64,000 nt of DNA from SZUA-309 sp965230005 (GCA_965230005.1 OZ245934.1:4030001-4094000), one strand, 5' to 3'; positions 1-8,747 are shown, counted from the first letter of the stretch. Numbers and translations: made by a program. The notes: generated by a model from the sequence alone, not told the origin.

Positions 1-1883
1 TTGTCGACGGTCACGCAGAAGACTTCCACCCCTTTTGCCTGAGCTTCCGTCAGCGCCTTGGCCGTATCCTGCAGCCCGTACTCGTGATCGCCGCGGACGG
101 GGCCGTAGTCTGAATCCTGAGGAAAACCGTCGGAGAGCACGATCAGGAGCTTCATGGCGTTCCCGGACGCGATGAGCTTGGTCACCGCATGGCGGATCGC
201 CGGGCCCATCCGCGTGCTGCGCCGGGGTTTCATACTCGCGATGGCCTCGAGGGTGTTCTGCGTGAAGGATTCTGCGGGCTCTTTGGCCACGTAAAACTCC
301 ACACAATCGCGGCCATAGCCCGAAAAGCCATAAATCCCGTAGCTGTCGCCGAGGCGTTCCAGGGCGGCGGACATCACGAGCATGGATTCGCGCTGCACGT
401 CGATGATGCGCCGCTTCGGTTCCGGATCGGGCTCGAGCTCCAGGCTGAGATCGTCGTCGTAGGGATCGCGCAGATTGATTTCCACGCCCTCCGGGAGTGG
501 CGCCGGGGCCTCCGGTGCCTCGATGGGATCGTCCGTGGAGGCGGAGAGATCAACGAGAAAGGCGGCGCAGACGTCCCGATTTACCCGGTCCTTCCGGGAG
601 TACACGCGTTCGTCCGGACTGATTCCGGCGCGGACATCCTGACGAGCTTCCATGAGCGCGTTGAAATCCAGCTCGTCCCCGTCGGCAACGCGGCGTACGC
701 GCTGATAGCCGAGCGGCTTGATCTGCTCGAGTTTGCGCATGACGGCGGCGGCGTGCGCTTCAATGACCCGGCGCAGCGCCGCAGGGTCAGCCTTGCCATC
801 AGACTCGAGGCGTTCCTCGAAGAGTCGACACCAGGCGCGCAGGTAGCGGTGCTCCTGGTGATTCCATTCGTCGTAGCGGTAGCTTCGGGTCCCCGGGCGA
901 GCCTGGCCCAGCGCATCGCCGACGCTGGAACGTTCCATGTCGAGACGGCGCTTCAGATTGTCGCGCTCGTCGTTCAGAGCCTTGAGGTCGATGCCTTCCT
1001 CACGGAGCTCGGCATCCTCGAGTCCTTCTGCCTGGGCCGTTTCCACTTCCGTGCCTTCGGCGAGCTCCAGCAGGAGGGTCTGATCGATGTCGTTCAGGGA
1101 CTGTTCCCAATCCTCGAGCCGGGCTTCCCGCTGCATCCATTCGAGCGCTTCTTCCGGTGCGGCGGCAGCGCTGTCCTCGAAGATATCCGGCGGTGGAAAA
1201 AGCCCCTGCCAGGCGAGGTAAAGCTCGAGGGCCAGTCCGGCGCTGGCGTAAACGTCCTGATCGGGTGCAGCGAGTTGCTCCATTGCGGTCAGCGCTGGGG
1301 ACAGGAGTCCCGTTGCGTCGTCAAAACGGTCCGGCGCCAGGCCGTTGGCATAAAGTTCCAGCGCTTCCAGCAGCCCGAAGGCGTCGAGCACCGTGTAGGC
1401 GTCGACACCGGCGCGGCGATGTGCCTGCCAGCGATCGAGATGGCGTCCGAAGCCCGGATAGCGGCGGCGCAGGCAGGCACCAATGCGAATCAGCTCGGTG
1501 CTCTGGAAAAGCTGACGGAGGATGCCGGGGAGCGGCACGCGGGTAAAAAACGCAGTGAAATCGCTCTCCCGCGTGCGCCGGTCGTCCCGGATCAGGCTTT
1601 CGAGGAGCGGGATGCGTCGGCGCGCGGTGTTGAGATTGAAGCGGAAGGTGCCGAATTCCCGTTGGCCAAGTTGCAGCAGCACGAGCACCCGATAAGCCGC
1701 CGGATCGCCCACCGTGAGCTCGTCGGGCACATACACCGTATCGCTGGCCATGGCGGTCTGATCCGCAGGCAGGTCGATGTGGCGGGAATGAAACTCGCTC
1801 GTGGGCTTTATGTGGTAGTAGCGGCCGGCGATGCCCTCAGCGAAGAGGGTCAGGGCAGCTTCAACGTCAACGAGGGCGACCAT
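1..1883 (-). CDS. VWA-domain protein, NorD/CbbO-like (3' end outside window)
   Basis: The reverse strand is open from an ATG at 1883 to the window edge, at least 627 codons, so the C-terminus is missing. The C-terminal part is a von Willebrand A domain: a MIDAS-type DLSAS, a later STRMG threonine and an LSDGFPQD segment are all visible. The long N-terminal part is helical and charged, as in NorD/CbbO proteins. These pair with a MoxR-type AAA+ ATPase and act as the substrate adaptor that remodels or activates a metalloenzyme. It starts 8 bp after the MoxR gene stop, so it is almost certainly the third gene of that operon. The client is not norBC or Rubisco in the visible sequence. Family call is confident; the specific role is not. 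Confidence 0.88.
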   Translation of the reverse strand, partial: MVALVDVEAALTLFAEGIAGRYYHIKPTSEFHSRHIDLPADQTAMASDTVYVPDELTVGDPAAYRVLVLLQLGQREFGTFRFNLNTARRRIPLLESLIRDDRRTRESDFTAFFTRVPLPGILRQLFQSTELIRIGACLRRRYPGFGRHLDRWQAHRRAGVDAYTVLDAFGLLEALELYANGLAPDRFDDATGLLSPALTAMEQLAAPDQDVYASAGLALELYLAWQGLFPPPDIFEDSAAAAPEEALEWMQREARLEDWEQSLNDIDQTLLLELAEGTEVETAQAEGLEDAELREEGIDLKALNDERDNLKRRLDMERSSVGDALGQARPGTRSYRYDEWNHQEHRYLRAWCRLFEERLESDGKADPAALRRVIEAHAAAVMRKLEQIKPLGYQRVRRVADGDELDFNALMEARQDVRAGISPDERVYSRKDRVNRDVCAAFLVDLSASTDDPIEAPEAPAPLPEGVEINLRDPYDDDLSLELEPDPEPKRRIIDVQRESMLVMSAALERLGDSYGIYGFSGYGRDCVEFYVAKEPAESFTQNTLEAIASMKPRRSTRMGPAIRHAVTKLIASGNAMKLLIVLSDGFPQDSDYGPVRGDHEYGLQDTAKALTEAQAKGVEVFCVTVD

Positions 1884-1891
1884 GACTCCCG

Positions 1892-2737
1892 TCAGGGCAG
1901 GATCACATCGACGATGTCGGCGATGGCCTGCTGCACGGCTTCGTCGTCGGATACCGCGCTGACAATGCCGATGTCCGCGGCGCGGCGGGCGTCGATACCC
2001 TGCTGCATGAGGCTGCCGGCGTAAATCAGCAGCCGCGTACTCACCCCTTCTTCGAAGCCATGCTCGCGCAGGTTGCGGACCTTTGCGCCGATGAGGGCCA
2101 GACGGGCAGCTTCCTCCGGTCCAACGCCGGACTCGTGGGCGATGATGGTCGCTTCGCGCTCCTCGTCCGGGTAGTCGAAGGTCAGGCTTACGAAGCGCTG
2201 GCGGGTGCTGGGCTTGAGGTCTTTCAGCACACTCTGGTAGCCCGGGTTGTAGCTGATCACCAGCAGAAAATCCGGATGTGCGGCCAGCAGCTCACCCGTT
2301 TTGTCGATGGGCAACAGGCGCCGATGATCGGTGAGGGCATGAATCAGCACCGTGGTGTCTTTGCGGGCTTCGACGATCTCGTCGAGGTAGCAGATTGCAC
2401 CGCTGCGCACGGACTGCGTCAGCGGGCCATCGCGCCAGACGGTTTCGTCCCCTTGGAGCAGAAAGCGCCCGACCATGTCTGTGGCCGTCAGGTCTTCGTG
2501 GCAGGCGATGGTCATGAGCGGCACATCGAGCTCGGAGCTGCGTTGCTGCCGATACAGGCGCCAGGCCATGTGCTCTACGAAGCGGGTTTTGCCGCAGCCG
2601 GTGGGGCCCTTCAACAGCACCGGCAGGCGGGCCTTGTAGGCGGCCTCGAAGACGGTGACTTCGTCGGCAAGCGGCAGGTAGTAGGGTTCCGTGCGGAGCT
2701 CGGCGAGTTCCGCGTCTGTTTTGATGGCTTCGCTCAT
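1892..2737 (-). CDS. MoxR-family AAA+ ATPase, CbbQ/NirQ/NorQ-like
   Basis: A 281-residue AAA+ ATPase. The Walker A is GPTGCGKT near residue 47, the Walker B is CYLDEI, and a sensor-1-like segment (LLVISYNPGY) follows. Length and layout fit the compact CbbQ/NirQ/NorQ branch of MoxR, hexameric cytoplasmic ATPases that with a VWA partner insert metal into, or reactivate, a target enzyme. The ATG overlaps the stop of the upstream VOC gene in an ATGA arrangement, indicating translational coupling, and the VWA gene follows after 8 bp. No nitric-oxide reductase or Rubisco gene is visible nearby, so the neighbouring VOC protein is the natural client candidate. That pairing is inference. Confidence 0.93.
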   Translation of the reverse strand: MSEAIKTDAELAELRTEPYYLPLADEVTVFEAAYKARLPVLLKGPTGCGKTRFVEHMAWRLYRQQRSSELDVPLMTIACHEDLTATDMVGRFLLQGDETVWRDGPLTQSVRSGAICYLDEIVEARKDTTVLIHALTDHRRLLPIDKTGELLAAHPDFLLVISYNPGYQSVLKDLKPSTRQRFVSLTFDYPDEEREATIIAHESGVGPEEAARLALIGAKVRNLREHGFEEGVSTRLLIYAGSLMQQGIDARRAADIGIVSAVSDDEAVQQAIADIVDVILP

Positions 2738-3630
2738 GCGGGGGTGAAGATCTCGTTGCCTTTCCGGTAAGTGAAGAAGTTCACCGCAGGGTTCCGGTTG
2801 ACCAGATTGCGGTGATACATGGCGTGGGACAGCGAACGCACCTCGTGCTCAATCTCGACCAGGGTCTCGCCGCTGTCGGGATCGACGATGGCCTGAAAGC
2901 GATACTGGTGCTGATCGGATTCTTCGGTAATCAGTCCCCGCTCGTCGAGCCAGCCATGGGGGCCGGAGAAGTTGCTCACGTAGACGGCGATGTGGTGACC
3001 GTCGTAGTCGGCGAGGTTTGTGACTTCACGGAAGCGCATTTCCTGGTTGTAGCCCATACGGATCCGGGCCAGTCCGTCCGCGGCGGTTGCGGGACAGCCG
3101 ATCACCTGCTCGTAGAAGCGGGCGATGCCTTCGGCAGAGCCGGTGGGTACGTCCATCTCGACGTAAGGCATACCCAGGTCCATGAGGGGGAAAGTACCGG
3201 CCGGATAGGCACGCAGCTGATTGCCCCAGGGACAGGTCAGCGCGATGTGATCTTCCTGTTCCTCCCAGGCAAAGGCCGTGCCCTGCATGGGCTTGGCGAT
3301 GAACGCCAGGCGCTTTTTCAGGTCTTCCAGATCGGGCACGACGACGCCGATGTGACCGCGGAACACCTGGGCATCCGCCTGCGGCAGGTGAAACTGCTGC
3401 TCGCCGAGGTTCACCCACATGTTGAAGGTGCCGAAGTCGATGTAGGGGTCGCGGGTGAAACCGAGTCCTGTGACGTAGAAGAGGGCGGCCACGCCCTGAT
3501 CCGGCACGGTCAGGTTGACGTGCTCGAGCATGACGATGTTGCCGACGTCTTCGGCGCTGCGATCGAAGCGCCTTTCTATCGCTTCTGTTCGGGATTTTGC
3601 TGCTGTTTTTGCCGCCACAGTCTCTGCCAT
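2734..3630 (-). CDS. VOC (glyoxalase/extradiol dioxygenase superfamily) protein
   Basis: A 298-residue protein with two vicinal-oxygen-chelate modules, at roughly residues 35-150 and 155-290. Histidines at beta-strand starts (EHVNLTV, GHIGVVV, HHIAVYV) are plausible metal ligands. VOC enzymes use a mononuclear metal for dioxygenation, isomerisation or thiol transfer; the substrate here is unknown. An in-frame start lies upstream, but ATG 3630 is chosen because GGAGA precedes it by about 8 bases and the protein then begins MAETVAA. The stop overlaps the MoxR start by 4 bp. This physical coupling suggests that the ATPase and VWA protein service this metalloprotein. Confidence 0.87.
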   Translation of the reverse strand: MAETVAAKTAAKSRTEAIERRFDRSAEDVGNIVMLEHVNLTVPDQGVAALFYVTGLGFTRDPYIDFGTFNMWVNLGEQQFHLPQADAQVFRGHIGVVVPDLEDLKKRLAFIAKPMQGTAFAWEEQEDHIALTCPWGNQLRAYPAGTFPLMDLGMPYVEMDVPTGSAEGIARFYEQVIGCPATAADGLARIRMGYNQEMRFREVTNLADYDGHHIAVYVSNFSGPHGWLDERGLITEESDQHQYRFQAIVDPDSGETLVEIEHEVRSLSHAMYHRNLVNRNPAVNFFTYRKGNEIFTPA

Positions 3631-3757
3631 GGTCAGGTCTCCGGCGTTGCAAGTGTCCCGGAGGACTTTACCCACATGGGTCAGCAGAAGCGAGGTGGAC
3701 GCGGGCATCGTTGGACCCGCGATCGGCAAGGGCCGCGGTAGGTGGGACTTCCCTGGC

Positions 3758-3766
3758 TGTTATAGT
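3758..3766 (+). promoter_or_regulatory. Extended -10 promoter element for the esterase gene
   Basis: TGTTATAGT matches an extended -10 (TGn followed by TATAGT, five of six to TATAAT). No good -35 is seen. Transcription would begin near 3773, which favours ATG 3796 over the nearby GTG 3775 as start. The region lies between divergent genes. Confidence 0.4.
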
Positions 3767-3795
3767 GGTCCAGGGTGGAAAGCGAGACTGCGACC

Positions 3796-4926
3796 ATGAG
3801 TGATGAACCGGACGATCGGCAGACCGATCCTGATGCCGCTGCAGACGATACGGATGTGCTGCTCGAGGCAACGACGGCGCTCATCCCGTCGCTGCTCACA
3901 GCGCTGGATGCGCTGGCTTACGTTGGCCGGCACCTGCACCCTCCGGCCATGGGCGATCTGGTGCCCCAGGTCGCCCAGTTCCGCGCACCGGTAGCGGATG
4001 GTCTCGAACAGTTTTCCGCGGCGCCCTGGCCCGAGCATCTCGCTGCGTTTCGGGAGCATGCGGAGCGGGCGGCGCAGGAAGCGCTCCAGGCCTTCGACGG
4101 ACTGGAGAAGTGCCTCACGCAGAGTAATCCGGCGCTCGGCGCCTATCGCGCGATGAGTTTCAACACCCGGGCCGTAGAAGCGCTCTATCCGGTCAGCGCC
4201 ATGCTGCCGCCGGTGAGCCGCTTCTATCTCAGTGAGAACTATCGTGGCGACGATGCGCTGCAGGAAAAACTGGCCGCGGCCGATCGCAGCCGCGGAGATG
4301 TCGGCATCCTGCATGCGGGCAACGAAGCAACGGAGCGGGGCGGCTTTTCGCTCTATGTGCCCGAGTACTACGATGGCAGTGAACCCATGGCGCTGGTGGT
4401 GGCGCTCCATGGCGGCAGCGGCCACGGCCGCAGTTTCCTCTGGTCCTGGTTGAAGGATGCCCGCAGTCGCGGCGTCATCCTCGCATCGCCGAGTTCCCGG
4501 GAAGGGACCTGGTCACTCATGGGGCCGGATGTGGACAGCGGGAGTCTGCGGGCCATCGTCGAGCGGGCGCAGGAAAACTGGCGGATCGACGAGTCGCGAC
4601 TGCTGCTCACGGGCATGTCCGATGGCGGGACGTTCTCCTACCTGGCGGGGTTACCGAGCGATTCGCCGTTTACTCATCTGGCGCCGATCGCCGCCAGCTT
4701 TCATCCCATGCTGCTGGAGATGGTGGACCCCGAGCGGCTCCAGGGACTGCCCGTCTATCTGACCCATGGTGCCCTCGACTGGATGTTCGACATCGAGGTG
4801 GCTCGAACGGCGCGCGATGCCTTCACGGCGGCGGGGGCCGACCTTACCTATCGGGAGATCGACGATCTGTCGCACACCTACCCGCGGGAAGAGAACGACC
4901 GCATTCTCGACTGGCTTTTGGCCTAG
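3796..4926 (+). CDS. Alpha/beta-hydrolase (carboxylesterase/phospholipase type)
   Basis: A 376-residue protein from ATG 3796; an in-frame GTG 7 codons earlier is less likely. The N-terminal half (about 1-170) is helical with no recognised motif. The C-terminal half is an alpha/beta-hydrolase: oxyanion segment VALHGGSGHG, nucleophile elbow GMSDGG, an acid candidate in GALDWMFD and a histidine in DLSHTYP. It looks like a cytoplasmic esterase of the phospholipase/carboxylesterase group, with unknown substrate and no signal peptide. It is divergent from the VOC gene. Its stop codon lies inside the first unit of the tandem repeat array that follows. Confidence 0.85.
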   Translation: MSDEPDDRQTDPDAAADDTDVLLEATTALIPSLLTALDALAYVGRHLHPPAMGDLVPQVAQFRAPVADGLEQFSAAPWPEHLAAFREHAERAAQEALQAFDGLEKCLTQSNPALGAYRAMSFNTRAVEALYPVSAMLPPVSRFYLSENYRGDDALQEKLAAADRSRGDVGILHAGNEATERGGFSLYVPEYYDGSEPMALVVALHGGSGHGRSFLWSWLKDARSRGVILASPSSREGTWSLMGPDVDSGSLRAIVERAQENWRIDESRLLLTGMSDGGTFSYLAGLPSDSPFTHLAPIAASFHPMLLEMVDPERLQGLPVYLTHGALDWMFDIEVARTARDAFTAAGADLTYREIDDLSHTYPREENDRILDWLLA

Positions 4927-5050
4927 CTAAAAGCCACGGCTTTCTGGCCTAGCTAAAAACCACGGCTTTCTGGCCTAGCTAAAAGCCACGGCTTTCTGGC
5001 CTAGCTAAAAGCCACGGCTTTCCGGCCTAGCGAAAACCCACGGCTGTCTG
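4921..5050. repeat. Five-copy 26-bp tandem repeat with internal palindrome
   Basis: Five head-to-tail 26-bp units begin at 4921, 4947, 4973, 4999 and 5025. Units 1 and 3 are identical; units 2 and 4 differ at one base each, and unit 5 is more diverged. A decayed sixth unit may follow to about 5075. Each unit holds AAAGCCACGGCTTT, which can fold as AAAGC-CACG-GCTTT, and a CTAG. The first unit carries the esterase stop TAG, and the coding bases just before it (GGCTTTTG) resemble the end of a unit. No spacers separate units, so it is not a CRISPR. It lies between convergent genes and could act in transcription termination. Confidence 0.95.
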
Positions 5051-5076
5051 GCGCAGCCGGAAACGTCCCGGCTTGC

Positions 5077-5385
5077 TCAGCGCGCCATGGGAAAGGGGAC
5101 TTCTTTCGCCTCGTAGCAGCTGATGTCCACCTGGCTGGGTGCGGCCTTGGCCATGGCCTCGTTGAAAGCCGCCATGTGCGGTGTGGCGAAGTGGGCCTTG
5201 AGCGCGTCCTCGTCATCCCAGCACTCAGTGATGCGCAACTTGTCCGGATCGTTGAGCTCCACGGCAAAGGTGTAGTCCCTGCAGCCGGCCTCGGCACGGC
5301 TGGCCGTTTCCATGGCGGCGACGGCTTCCTTCAGGTTGGCGATGTTCTCGGCGGTCGAATGAACGCTGACGACGAGTACGAGCAT
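5077..5385 (-). CDS. Antibiotic biosynthesis monooxygenase (ABM/YgiN-like) protein
   Basis: A 102-residue single-domain ferredoxin-like protein. It starts MLVLVVSVHS, has a central ECWDDEDALKAHFATPHM segment typical of ABM/YgiN proteins, and ends in a beta strand. Members are small dimeric cofactor-free monooxygenases, quinol oxidases or heme-binding proteins. A strong GGGGAGGAA ribosome-binding site precedes the ATG. It is the last gene of a minus-strand run after the ATP-grasp ligase, separated from it by about 60 bp, so it may have its own regulation. Function within that run is unknown. Confidence 0.87.
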   Translation of the reverse strand: MLVLVVSVHSTAENIANLKEAVAAMETASRAEAGCRDYTFAVELNDPDKLRITECWDDEDALKAHFATPHMAAFNEAMAKAAPSQVDISCYEAKEVPFPMAR

Positions 5386-5446
5386 GGCTGTTCCTCCCCT
5401 GTGAGTTGATTGGTCGCGACGCGGTGTCGGCGAGATCCGTTCCGGC

Positions 5447-6448
5447 TCAAGCCGGCACGGCGGGCTCCGCGTCGCCGAACAGTGTCTCCTGACCGGCAGC
5501 TTCCGACCGCCCGAACCACTGCATGGCTTCCCGGACGCGATCTTGAACGGTCATGAACGGTGAATCCAGCGCCTCGATGCGTGCCAGCCGCGGCAGCAGT
5601 CCCTCGGCGTTGGCGATCTGAATCGACAGTCCCGGCCGGGCGTTGAGTTCCAGCAACAGCGGGCCCCGGTGGCGATCGATGACGATGTCGCAGCCGAGAT
5701 ACCCCAGCTGCGTGGCTTCGAAGCACCGGGCTGCGAGGCTCAGGAGGTCCGGCCAGTTCGGGACAGCGATGCCCGTTAGGTCGGCGCCGGTGTCCGGATG
5801 AGTGCTTATCAGGCGATTGTGCTGAACGGCCGCGATGGCGCGGCCACTGCCGATATCGAGGCCAACGCCCACGGCGCCCTGGTGCAGGTTGGCCTTGCCG
5901 TCGGATTCGTGAGTGGCGAGACGCAGCATGCCCATGACCGGAAAGCCTTTGAAAACGATGAGCCGGATGTCGGGCACGCCTTCGACGCTCACGGCTGAAA
6001 AGGTGTCGGTGGTTTCCACCAGCGATTCGATGATGGCGACATCCGTACGCCCGCCGAGACTGTGCAGGCCGCTGATGGTGTTCGTCAGGTGCCGTTTGAT
6101 GTCGTTGATGCTCACCAGGTCGCCGCTGCTCTTCCGGTAGCCCTCCGGGGTACGGCCGCGGATCACGAGAATGCCTTTTCCGCCGGAGCCCTGGGCCGGT
6201 TTGACGACGAAGCTGTTCAGATCTTCCAGCAGCGCCTCGACACCCTCGATCTCGTGCTGCGTGTTGATGACGTGTAAGAGCTCCGGAACCTGGAGTCCCA
6301 GCTTGCGGGCCATAAGCTTGGTTTTCAGCTTGTTGTCCACGAGCGGGTAGTGCGCCCGGTCGTTATAGCGCCCGATGTAGGCGACATTGCGCCGGTTCAT
6401 GCCGAGCACGCCGCGGTGCTTCAGGACTCGGGGATCAATCCAGTTCAT
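5447..6448 (-). CDS. ATP-grasp alpha-L-glutamate ligase-like protein (RimK-related)
   Basis: A 333-residue ATP-grasp ligase. Visible parts are an N-terminal MNRRN/YNDR region, the ATP-binding FVVKPAQGSGGKGI loop near residues 80-95, and the C-terminal metal and phosphate ligands in LLLELNARPGL. It belongs to the RimK-related group found beside an inactive-transglutaminase 7TM protein, which is the case here. Such ligases join an amino acid to a carboxylate of a peptide or protein; this one's substrate is not known. Its ATG overlaps the stop of the upstream 7TM gene (ATGA), indicating coupled translation. Confidence 0.92.
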   Translation of the reverse strand: MNWIDPRVLKHRGVLGMNRRNVAYIGRYNDRAHYPLVDNKLKTKLMARKLGLQVPELLHVINTQHEIEGVEALLEDLNSFVVKPAQGSGGKGILVIRGRTPEGYRKSSGDLVSINDIKRHLTNTISGLHSLGGRTDVAIIESLVETTDTFSAVSVEGVPDIRLIVFKGFPVMGMLRLATHESDGKANLHQGAVGVGLDIGSGRAIAAVQHNRLISTHPDTGADLTGIAVPNWPDLLSLAARCFEATQLGYLGCDIVIDRHRGPLLLELNARPGLSIQIANAEGLLPRLARIEALDSPFMTVQDRVREAMQWFGRSEAAGQETLFGDAEPAVPA

Positions 6449-7944
6449 CGATTCTCGAGACTCGCGAAGCGGCCGAGCTCCAGGAGCCGGTAACCCGTGT
6501 AACGGCCGACGATCATCACCAGCGCCAGGATCGACAGGTGCAGCTCGGGGAAGTTGAAGGCCAGGTGCCGGACCAGCGGCTGATCCATGAGCAGAAAAGC
6601 CAGCGTTGCCACCAGCAGGCTGCCGCCACCCTGCACAACCACCTCCTTGGGACCTTCCTCTTCCCAGATGATCGACATGCGCTCGATGGTCCAGGCCAGG
6701 ATGATCATGGGGAAGAAAGTGATCGTCAGCCCGCCGATGAGGCCGAGCTGATAGCTGACGACGCTGAATACGGAAATGATGCCGATGACGAGAATCACCA
6801 GCGTGGCGATCCTCGCCACAAGGAGCAGGTTGAGACTCGACAGATAGGAGCGGATCAGGAGGCCGATGCCCACTACCAGCAGGAAGCTCGCCAGTCCCGG
6901 CAGAAGGTCCGTCTGCAGAAACGCGAGCGCGATCAGCACCGGCATGAAGGTGCCTGAGGTACGCACGCCGACCAGAATGCGCATGATGACGACAACAAGC
7001 GCGCCCACGGGGAGGAGCATGATGAGTTTGAACATGCCCTGTTCGGCAATCGGCAGACTGTAGAGCGACAGGGCGAAGCCCGGGTCGCGATTACCTTCGG
7101 CCAGCTCGAGCATGGAGCGGGACTGGCTGATCATGGAGAAGGACACGCGGGAGTTGGTGCCGCCCACCACCTCGAGTACCGCCGGTGTTTCCGTCTGCCA
7201 GAGCAGCAGGTTCTCGGTGTTCGTCACCGGGCCTGTGACCGGGTGGTAAAGCGACCAGCGATCTCCGCGCCAGACCTGCACGTGCTCTGTGAGTGACTGG
7301 CGGCGGCGGCCGTCTTCGAGCTCCAGCACCTGTACCCGGCGGGCGGCGATACCGGCGCTCTGCAACAGCCGGGCAAGAAGCTCCGGGTCTTCGTAGCGGT
7401 CCCGGAGCAGACTGACGTTCTGATCCGCAGGTTGGCGCTGCATAATGCCGATGAGCTGCACGGCCATTGAGTGGGCATCGGCGGTGATGGGTAAGAGTGA
7501 CTCGATCAGCTGGCTCTGGGCCGTTCTATAAGGTTCATCCCAGCGTGGAAAAGTCAGAGGTTCCGGGGGTATCGGGTCGATCTCCCGGCCGGCATCCTGC
7601 ACGAGCTCGAGTTTGTAGAAGAGCGTCTGCACCCCGCTCGCCTCGCGCTTCGTCCAATGAGCCCGGCGCTGCGTGCCGCGTTGCTCGACGCTGAAACCGA
7701 AGCCCGGCGCCGCGCCGGTTTCTTCCATGGGCTGGAAGCCGGTCTGTTCCGGCGGCAGGGTCAGGAAGATCTGCGTGCTGCTGCCCAGGGCAAGAAACTC
7801 GATACGGGCTTCCACCTGCCAGACAGTCTGCTGCTCACCAGGAAGCAGCGGTATTCGATAGGTCTGGTGGCGGAAGCTGGCGGTGCCGATGCCGGCAATA
7901 AAGAGCAGGGCGACCAGAAAAAGGAAAGGCCCCTGGTGATTCAC
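6445..7944 (-). CDS. Inactive transglutaminase fused to 7TM domain
   Basis: A 499-residue inner-membrane protein from a GTG start. One N-terminal membrane segment (residues 6-24) is followed by a periplasmic region of about 260 residues with a degenerate transglutaminase-like fold, then about seven hydrophobic helices from residue 310 to the end (for example MFKLIMLLPVGALVVVIM). It fits the known family of inactive transglutaminases fused to 7TM, which is linked in genomes to an ATP-grasp ligase and a retropepsin-like protein. The likely role is sensing a periplasmic peptide or envelope state and passing it inward. It lies between those two partners. Confidence 0.92.
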   Translation of the reverse strand: MNHQGPFLFLVALLFIAGIGTASFRHQTYRIPLLPGEQQTVWQVEARIEFLALGSSTQIFLTLPPEQTGFQPMEETGAAPGFGFSVEQRGTQRRAHWTKREASGVQTLFYKLELVQDAGREIDPIPPEPLTFPRWDEPYRTAQSQLIESLLPITADAHSMAVQLIGIMQRQPADQNVSLLRDRYEDPELLARLLQSAGIAARRVQVLELEDGRRRQSLTEHVQVWRGDRWSLYHPVTGPVTNTENLLLWQTETPAVLEVVGGTNSRVSFSMISQSRSMLELAEGNRDPGFALSLYSLPIAEQGMFKLIMLLPVGALVVVIMRILVGVRTSGTFMPVLIALAFLQTDLLPGLASFLLVVGIGLLIRSYLSSLNLLLVARIATLVILVIGIISVFSVVSYQLGLIGGLTITFFPMIILAWTIERMSIIWEEEGPKEVVVQGGGSLLVATLAFLLMDQPLVRHLAFNFPELHLSILALVMIVGRYTGYRLLELGRFASLENR

Positions 7945-7967
7945 AAGCGATCCGGCACGTGGGTGGC

Positions 7968-8747
7968 TTACTGCGGCGGCGTGTAGCGAGGCTGAATGAA
8001 CTGGCTACCCACGTCAACAAGGGTCACGTCGGCCAGAAAGTTGCGGCCGAGGATCACGCCATTCTCGAGGTGGGATCGATCCGCGAGGGTAAATTCGAAG
8101 GTGTCCTCCACATCGCCGAGACGCACGCGCATCTCGACCACCGGGCGGCGCGAGCCGTCGGGGTCAGCCTGCTGAATCACCCGGGCATAGCGGATGATCT
8201 GCCGCTCCACGGTCACGGTTTCTCCATCGCTGAGCAACATATCGAAACGCACCCAGTCGTCGCCATCCCGCTCGAAGGGCATGATGTCCACGGCGTTCAG
8301 AGAGCTCGACGTTGCACCGGTGTCGATCCGGGCGACGGCGGAAACCCCCGGGGGATCGATCCAGACGTACTCGAGCTCACCAACGAGCATTTTGTCGCCG
8401 CTGACCACCACTCGCGTTACGTCCTCACAGGAACTTTCGTTGTCGGCCTGCGTTTCCGGGCAGCTGAGCTCGAGGCTTTCCGGGAGCGCGGCCAGCTGTT
8501 CGGAGAGGCCGTGGAGCTGGCTGTTGAGCGCCACGCGGCCCTCTGCGTCGCGCGCCTCCAGCGTGTCCAGCGCCCGCTGGGAGCTGGCGAGCTGGGCGCT
8601 GAGTTCGTCGAGGCGCGCTTCGAGCGTCGTCAGCTCGGACTCTGCGGGTGCAGACGTCAACTGCTGACAGGCGCTGAGCCACAGCAGGGCGCTGAACGTG
8701 AGGAGAAAACGGCGGATGATGGGGGCCTCGGGGTGCTTCATGGGCAT
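7968..8747 (-). CDS. Retropepsin-like aspartic protease lipoprotein (RimB / 'ATP-dependent zinc protease' family)
   Basis: A 259-residue protein. The N-terminal signal ends in the lipobox LSAC, so it is probably a lipoprotein. Residues 30-90 form a coiled coil (TTLEARLDELSAQLASSQ). The C-terminal domain has the retropepsin-type motif ARIDTGATSSSL, where the DTGA aspartate is the expected catalytic residue. The family is often annotated as an ATP-dependent zinc protease, but the motif is that of aspartyl proteases. It is the first gene of the run with the 7TM and ATP-grasp genes, 23 bp upstream of the 7TM gene. It may cleave a product of the ligase or a periplasmic regulator. Confidence 0.88.
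   Translation of the reverse strand: MPMKHPEAPIIRRFLLTFSALLWLSACQQLTSAPAESELTTLEARLDELSAQLASSQRALDTLEARDAEGRVALNSQLHGLSEQLAALPESLELSCPETQADNESSCEDVTRVVVSGDKMLVGELEYVWIDPPGVSAVARIDTGATSSSLNAVDIMPFERDGDDWVRFDMLLSDGETVTVERQIIRYARVIQQADPDGSRRPVVEMRVRLGDVEDTFEFTLADRSHLENGVILGRNFLADVTLVDVGSQFIQPRYTPPQ

Noticed and set aside
189..2024. 611-codon plus-strand open frame
   Set aside because: It is the antisense of the NorD/CbbO-like VWA gene; the minus strand gives clear MIDAS motifs and couples to the MoxR gene.
4921..5050. CRISPR array
   Set aside because: Units are contiguous with no spacers and no cas genes are nearby.
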